64,000 nucleotides of DNA, from the NCBI RefSeq assembly GCF_000717715.1, contig NZ_JOAI01000004.1:124001-188000 (forward strand), read 5' to 3'. Under the pieces are notes generated by a model, which was not told where the DNA came from, did not search any database, and was given only the letters and a program-made list of their open reading frames with translations. Source of the stretch: Streptomyces sp. NRRL B-24484 (GTDB lineage Bacteria > Actinomycetota > Actinomycetes > Streptomycetales > Streptomycetaceae). Position numbers and translations under genes: made by a program. Positions 60,149 to 64,000 of the stretch are shown here, one piece after another (position 1 is the stretch's first letter; each line of letters starts with the position of its first letter).

Positions 60149-60700
60149 TCAGACGCCGACCGCTCCGTCGATGCGCTCGCGCAGCAGGTCGGCGTGGCCG
60201 TTGTGGCGGGCGTACTCCTCGATCATGTGGACGAGCACCCAGCGCAGCGAGACGGGGCCGCGCCAGTCGTCCAGGCCCTCCACGTCGAGGTGCGGCGCCT
60301 CGGCGGCGAAGCGCTCGGCGAAGGCGACCTCGTCCCGCCAGGCCCGCCAGGCGTCCCGGACGATCCCGGGGTCGGCGGTGGCACCGTCGAAGTCCCCGTC
60401 GGGGTCGGCCTCCGAGACGAACAGCGGCGGCGCGTCCTGTCCGGCGAGGACGCGCCGGAACCAGCGCCGCTCCACCTCGGCGAGGTGCCGGACGAGGCCG
60501 AGCAAGGAGAGGGTGGACGGCTCGGCCGACCGTACGGCCAGCTCGGCGGAGAGCCCGCCGCACTTCATCTCCAGGGTGTGCCGCTGGGCGGCCAGCACGG
60601 CGGTGAGCAGCGGGCGTTCGTCTCCGGTCGCGGGGCCGTCGAAGCGGCCGGCGCTGCCGGCGGCCTCGAAGAGTTCTGCGCGTCGGGCGGGCTGGGTCAT
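60149..60700 (-). CDS. DinB/DUF664 family protein
   Basis: A 183-residue four-helix-bundle protein. The pattern LGLVRHLAEVERRWFRRVLAG, then VHMIEEYARHNGHADLLRERIDG gives the three His metal ligands typical of DinB/DUF664. Members are thiol-dependent (mycothiol/bacillithiol) transferases or of unknown role. Starts at ATG 60700. Confidence 0.88.
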   Translation of the reverse strand: MTQPARRAELFEAAGSAGRFDGPATGDERPLLTAVLAAQRHTLEMKCGGLSAELAVRSAEPSTLSLLGLVRHLAEVERRWFRRVLAGQDAPPLFVSEADPDGDFDGATADPGIVRDAWRAWRDEVAFAERFAAEAPHLDVEGLDDWRGPVSLRWVLVHMIEEYARHNGHADLLRERIDGAVGV

Positions 60701-61021
60701 ACCGGCATCCTGGCCCCTGCCGCGGCGTCGGGAAAGCCCCGGCCCGGGGCGCGGACGAGTGCCCGGCCGCATGGCAGCTGCCGGGCACCCGCGGTGCCGC
60801 CCGTGTGCGCGAGCGGACCCGACACAGCGAGGCGTGAAGCACCTGTTCCACCAGGTGACAGACCCGCCTCCCCAGGAGCGGACACTTTCCCACGGCCGCC
60901 CGTTCCAAGGGAAGGGCTGCACCCGAAGCAATTCGCGGGGAAGGCTCCGCGTCCGAACCGTCGAGGGAGCGCCAGTCGGACGGGGCGTCCGGCGGCGGCG
61001 TCCGACGACCGGCTCGGCGGG
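60701..61021. other. 321-bp region without a supported gene
   Basis: The frame of the Imm32-like gene stays open through here without family similarity. I see no RNA gene, repeat or clear promoter. Confidence 0.5.
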
Positions 61022-61400
61022 CCGGCATGCCGCCGTGCGGGCCGTTGACCGTCAACGGCAGCGAGCCCTCCGCGAGGTAGAAGTGTCCGGGGACGTGCTC
61101 GACGTGGAGGTGGCCGCCGTCCTCGGCAGCAGCGAGGCCACGCAGGTTGTCCGCGAACACCGACCGGCCGGCGGAGCCGCCGCCGATCACGAGGATCCGC
61201 CGCTCGCGATCCAGCCGTACGAGGACGCCGGGGCCGGCCGCCCTCCTGACCTCCACCCCCACCAGGGCGTCGGTGTCGGACGAGGGCGCGGCGGTGAGCG
61301 GCCCCTCGCCCTCGGCCACCGCGTCCGCCAGACCGTGGAGTTCCTCGGCCGAGGCGGTGACGTCGACCTCGCCGGACACGGGGTCACGGGTGAGCCTCAC
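61022..61400 (-). pseudogene. Imm32-like immunity family protein, 3' end lost
   Basis: The start is GTG 61400. The first ~126 residues show the Imm32-like ILVIGGGSAGRSVFADNLRGL and HLHVEHVPGHFYLAEGSLPL blocks, normally close to the end of such proteins. After VNGPHGG the frame stays open with unrelated sequence all the way into the DinB gene, so the native stop codon seems to be lost. It lies just 56 bp from the phosphonate-oxygenase stop, in the same direction. Confidence 0.55.
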
Positions 61401-61456
61401 GCGGTCGGTCCGCCTTCGGGATCGGCCCCCGTCATGCCGGTCGGCCGCCGGACGCG

Positions 61457-63193
61457 TCAGCGGCGTCGTTCGGCCGTGCCGCACAACTCCGGCGCCGCTC
61501 CGCCCGTTCCTGCCGTTCCTGCCGCTCCTGCCGCTCCTGCGGCCAGGAGGTCGGCGAGGAGGGGGCGGAAGTGGTCGAAGCCGGGGGTGTCGGCGTCGGT
61601 GGACTTCGCCCGGTCGTCCCAGCGGCGGAGGGCGACGGCGTCGGCCGCGGCGGGCAGGGCGGCGAAGGCGGCGGCCTCCCCGGTGTCCATCGGGCCGCCC
61701 TGCACCCGGAGGGTGTGCTCGGAGGCCTCGGAGAGGCCGGCCCGGTACTCCGGCTCCACCGCGCACAGGTAGCGCTTGGCGTCGACGTGCAGCCGGATCG
61801 GCTCGGTGACCTCCGGACCGAACCAGCGGGCGAGCAGGTCAGCGCCGGTGCGGCTGTGCCGGTTGTCGGTGCCGGCCATCAACTGCGCGCCGGTGACGGC
61901 GCCGTGGAAGTGGCCGACGTCGTGCAGCAGGGCGGCCGCCACGAGGTGCGCCGGGGCGCCGTCCCGTTGGGCGAGGAGGGCCGCCTGCCGCATGTGCTCG
62001 GCCTGGGTGACGGCCTCGCCGAGGTACTCCGCGGCGCCCGCGCCCTCGAAGAGTTCCTGGAGGGTGTCCAGCGCCTCGGTGTGGCGGTCCAGGACGGCGA
62101 GGGCGGAGGCCAGCGAGTCCAGGTCGGCGTAGCAGCCCTGGAGGTGGCGGCGGCCGTCCCGGTCGAAGGCGGTGCGGGCGTGCAGCAGCCGGGTGTTGTC
62201 GAAGACCAGGCAGTCACCGGGGTCGAGGCGGAAGGTCAGCCGGAGTTCCGGGCGCAGGGTGATCCCGGCGAAGCGGCGGTAGGCGGCGTAGAAGGCGTCG
62301 AGGTCGGCGGCGGGCAGCCGCAGGGTGCCGATCGAGCGGTTGTTGAAGCGGATCTCGCGGATCCGGCCGAGGGCGTCGGTCTCGATCAGCGGCCGTTCGG
62401 CGTGCAGTTCGGTGGTGCGGTCGCGGAAGACGAAGGGGACGGGTGTCCGGGTGAGCAGGGCGAAGTCCGCGGGGGCCTCGGTGCGCAGCAGGTCGGCGGC
62501 GGCGAAGCCGTCGACCAGGCCGGAGTCGCCGCCCTCGGCGGCGTTCTCCAGGCAGTGCAGCAGTTGCAGGGTGGGCACCGGGTCGCGGTAGGGGTTGTCG
62601 GTGTGCGGGGCGACGGCGGCGCTGGTGAAGGCGAGGTTGTTGGGATCGGGTTCGACGCGGACGTCGAAGAGTTCGCCGTAGTTGGTGACCCGGACGTGGC
62701 CGAAGGTGCGGACGACGGCGAGCACTTGGCGGTCGGTGGCGGGGACGCCGCGCAGGACGGCGAAGCCGAGGTGGCGGACGGCGCGCAGCACCGCGGCGCG
62801 TTCGGCGGGGTCGGCGAGGTAGGCGTCCCAGTGGGCCTCGGGGACACCGGCGGCGAAGTCGGCGGCGCGCCACAGCCGTTTGGCGGCCTCGGTGCGGTGG
62901 TCGCCGGGGTGCCGGAGCGCGGTGTCCGCGGTGTCCGGGTCCGCCGGGACATCCGGGTCGCCAAGGCCGGGACCGGTGGCGGCGGCGAGCCGGGCGAGCG
63001 GGTAGCGGGAGCGGTGGCCGTCGGACCAGAGCACCGCCAGGTGACCGTCCTGCTCGGTGCTCTCGCGGACGGCGAGGCCGGCGGGCAGGTCGGTGATCTG
63101 GAACAGCTTCTGGTCGTTGCCGGGGTCGCGGCACTCGGCACAGGGGCAGTTGTCGCGCAGCCAGTAGCCGGACAGGGCACGGGGATCGGACAT
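61457..63193 (-). CDS. Fused TmpA-TmpB-like phosphonate oxygenase: Fe(II)/2-oxoglutarate hydroxylase plus HD-type diiron oxygenase
   Basis: A 578-residue fusion. Residues 8-80 are the gamma-butyrobetaine-hydroxylase N-terminal zinc domain (C16, C18, C21, probably H60). Residues about 120-365 are a TauD/TfdA dioxygenase with iron ligands H197, D199 and H338. Residues about 380-545 are an HD oxygenase. There Y390, E393, H400, H424-D425, H446, H469, K473 and D526/527 follow the spacing I recall for PhnZ/TmpB (Y24, E27, H34, H58-D59, H80, H104, K108, D161). TmpA hydroxylates 2-trimethylaminoethylphosphonate and TmpB cleaves the C-P bond to give phosphate. Both steps on one chain, divergent from pstS, suggest phosphorus scavenging. 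Confidence 0.86.
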   Translation of the reverse strand: MSDPRALSGYWLRDNCPCAECRDPGNDQKLFQITDLPAGLAVRESTEQDGHLAVLWSDGHRSRYPLARLAAATGPGLGDPDVPADPDTADTALRHPGDHRTEAAKRLWRAADFAAGVPEAHWDAYLADPAERAAVLRAVRHLGFAVLRGVPATDRQVLAVVRTFGHVRVTNYGELFDVRVEPDPNNLAFTSAAVAPHTDNPYRDPVPTLQLLHCLENAAEGGDSGLVDGFAAADLLRTEAPADFALLTRTPVPFVFRDRTTELHAERPLIETDALGRIREIRFNNRSIGTLRLPAADLDAFYAAYRRFAGITLRPELRLTFRLDPGDCLVFDNTRLLHARTAFDRDGRRHLQGCYADLDSLASALAVLDRHTEALDTLQELFEGAGAAEYLGEAVTQAEHMRQAALLAQRDGAPAHLVAAALLHDVGHFHGAVTGAQLMAGTDNRHSRTGADLLARWFGPEVTEPIRLHVDAKRYLCAVEPEYRAGLSEASEHTLRVQGGPMDTGEAAAFAALPAAADAVALRRWDDRAKSTDADTPGFDHFRPLLADLLAAGAAGAAGTAGTGGAAPELCGTAERRR

Positions 63194-63452
63194 GCTGGGT
63201 CCTTCGGACGGCGGCCGTATCGGGCCGAGTTGTACAGTCAACCCGCTCTCGACGGCGACCCTGCCGAAGGCCGGTGACCGGCCCCGCACGCCCAGGTTAA
63301 GGGAAGGGAAACAGCAGGCCACGGGCGGGAGGACGGGGCCGCCGGGGCCACTCGTTCGGGCGAGCCGACGGCATGTCGGCCGTGCGACGGTGCGCGGCAC
63401 GGGCCGACGATGGGCCCGACCGCCGTCCGCGTCCGCCGCCCTGGAGATCCCC

Positions 63453-64000
63453 ATGATCCGCCGGACCTTGTCCACCGCCCGCCTGCTGGCCGGCGCCACC
63501 GCCCTCACCGCCGCCCTCGCCACCACCGCCGGCTGCGGCTCCGACCCGGCTCCGGTCGGCGCGGCGCCGTCCGGGCCGGCGAGCGGCACGTCGATCGCCT
63601 GCAACGGCTCCGGGCAGCTGCTCGGCGCGGGCTCGACCGCGCAGGCGAACGCCGTCGACATCTGGAAGGTCGCCTTCGGGACGGCGTGCCCGGACATCAC
63701 CGTCACCTACGGCGGCGGCGGTTCGGGGGCGGGCGTGCAGCAGTTCAACCAGGGCAAGGTCACCTTCGCCGGGTCGGACGCGCCGCTGAAGCCGGAGGAG
63801 GTCACGGCCTCGAAGCAGGTGTGCACCGGGGGGCAGGGCATCGACCTGCCGATGGTCGCCGGGCTGATCTCGATCGTGTACGACGTCGACGGCGTCGACG
63901 GCCTGGTGCTCGACGCCCCGACCGTCGCCAAGGTCTTCGACGGGCAGATCACCAAGTGGAACGACCCGGCGATCGCCGCCCTCAATCCGGGCGCCGCGCT
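63453..64000 (+). CDS. pstS: Phosphate ABC transporter substrate-binding lipoprotein PstS, 5' part
   Basis: The first 182 residues of an exported phosphate-binding protein. The start is ATG 63453. It has a lipobox around C28 (TTAGC). The mature part shows LLGAGSTAQANAVDIW and VTYGGGGSGAGVQQF, then TFAGSDAPLKPEE, all PstS phosphate-loop landmarks, and FDGQITKWNDPAI. It runs off the window; pstCAB should follow. It is divergent from the phosphonate oxygenase with a 259-bp gap, in which I could not find a convincing PHO box. Confidence 0.93.
   Translation, partial: MIRRTLSTARLLAGATALTAALATTAGCGSDPAPVGAAPSGPASGTSIACNGSGQLLGAGSTAQANAVDIWKVAFGTACPDITVTYGGGGSGAGVQQFNQGKVTFAGSDAPLKPEEVTASKQVCTGGQGIDLPMVAGLISIVYDVDGVDGLVLDAPTVAKVFDGQITKWNDPAIAALNPGAA

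Noticed and set aside
60090..61766. 558-codon minus-strand ORF taken as one protein
   Set aside because: Only residues coded by 61022-61400 show family similarity; the rest is read-through across a gap and the DinB gene.
63194..63452. PHO boxes between the phosphonate oxygenase and pstS
   Set aside because: I looked for tandem 11-bp GTTCACC-type units; only single weak matches (GTCAACCCG, GGTCACCGG) were found, without the required spacing.

Overview
The window is chromosomal DNA of a high-GC actinomycete, almost certainly family Streptomycetaceae (Streptomyces or Kitasatospora). The signs are GC-rich third codon positions, many GTG starts, many leaderless regulator genes with a TANNNT box 6-8 nt before the start codon, ricin-lectin CAZymes, mycothiol-type and ECF41 genes, and a dispersed intergenic palindromic repeat. 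There is no rRNA, CRISPR array, prophage or complete biosynthetic cluster.

Layout. 1-10 kb: a partial secreted GH20 hexosaminidase, a secreted SGNH esterase, an ArsR/SRPBCC pair, a hydrolase, a mycothiol-type isomerase, a sigma-factor relic, a VOC protein and an orphan membrane protein. 10-19 kb: an ECF41 sigma factor with its flavin oxidoreductase, a MarR/DMT exporter pair, an acetyltransferase, a 1,580-bp IS701-type element with 138-bp terminal inverted repeats, a dienelactone-hydrolase-like gene and small membrane proteins. 18-32 kb: a type III PLP decarboxylase, an SDR, a large secreted RICIN protein, a barrel-less PPDK-like protein, a frameshifted secreted trypsin-like protease, RNase H, phytoene synthase and geranylgeranyl reductase. 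33-39.6 kb: UppP, a BlaI/M56 sensor pair, a methyltransferase/TetR pair and a PAP2 phosphatase. 39.6-46.2 kb: a GH42 beta-galactosidase divergent from a sugar ABC transporter with its LacI regulator and two matching operators. 46-56 kb: mostly single regulator-target pairs, an initiator tRNA-Met, FabH-like and FhuF-like genes and a broken barstar gene. 56-64 kb: a CMD protein, a divergent MurG, an amidase, zinc microproteins, DinB and Imm32-like genes, then a single-chain TmpA-TmpB-like phosphonate oxygenase divergent from pstS.

How the genes work together. The clearest unit is the GH42/ABC/LacI galactoside module. The most interesting gene is the fused Fe(II)/2-oxoglutarate hydroxylase plus PhnZ/TmpB-type HD oxygenase at 61,457-63,193. 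It should convert a (probably quaternary-ammonium) phosphonate to phosphate in two steps within one polypeptide, and it sits back to back with the phosphate-binding protein gene. A second notable signal is a nearly identical dyad (GTCTACATT-N3-GTAGAC, read in gene orientation) 47-49 bp before two lipid-phosphatase transcription units, uppP and a PAP2 gene, with a BlaI/M56 pair just downstream of uppP.

Four genes (the transposase, the protease, an uncharacterised 188-aa protein and the barstar) are each broken by exactly one base. This points either to recent decay or to consensus errors in the assembly.
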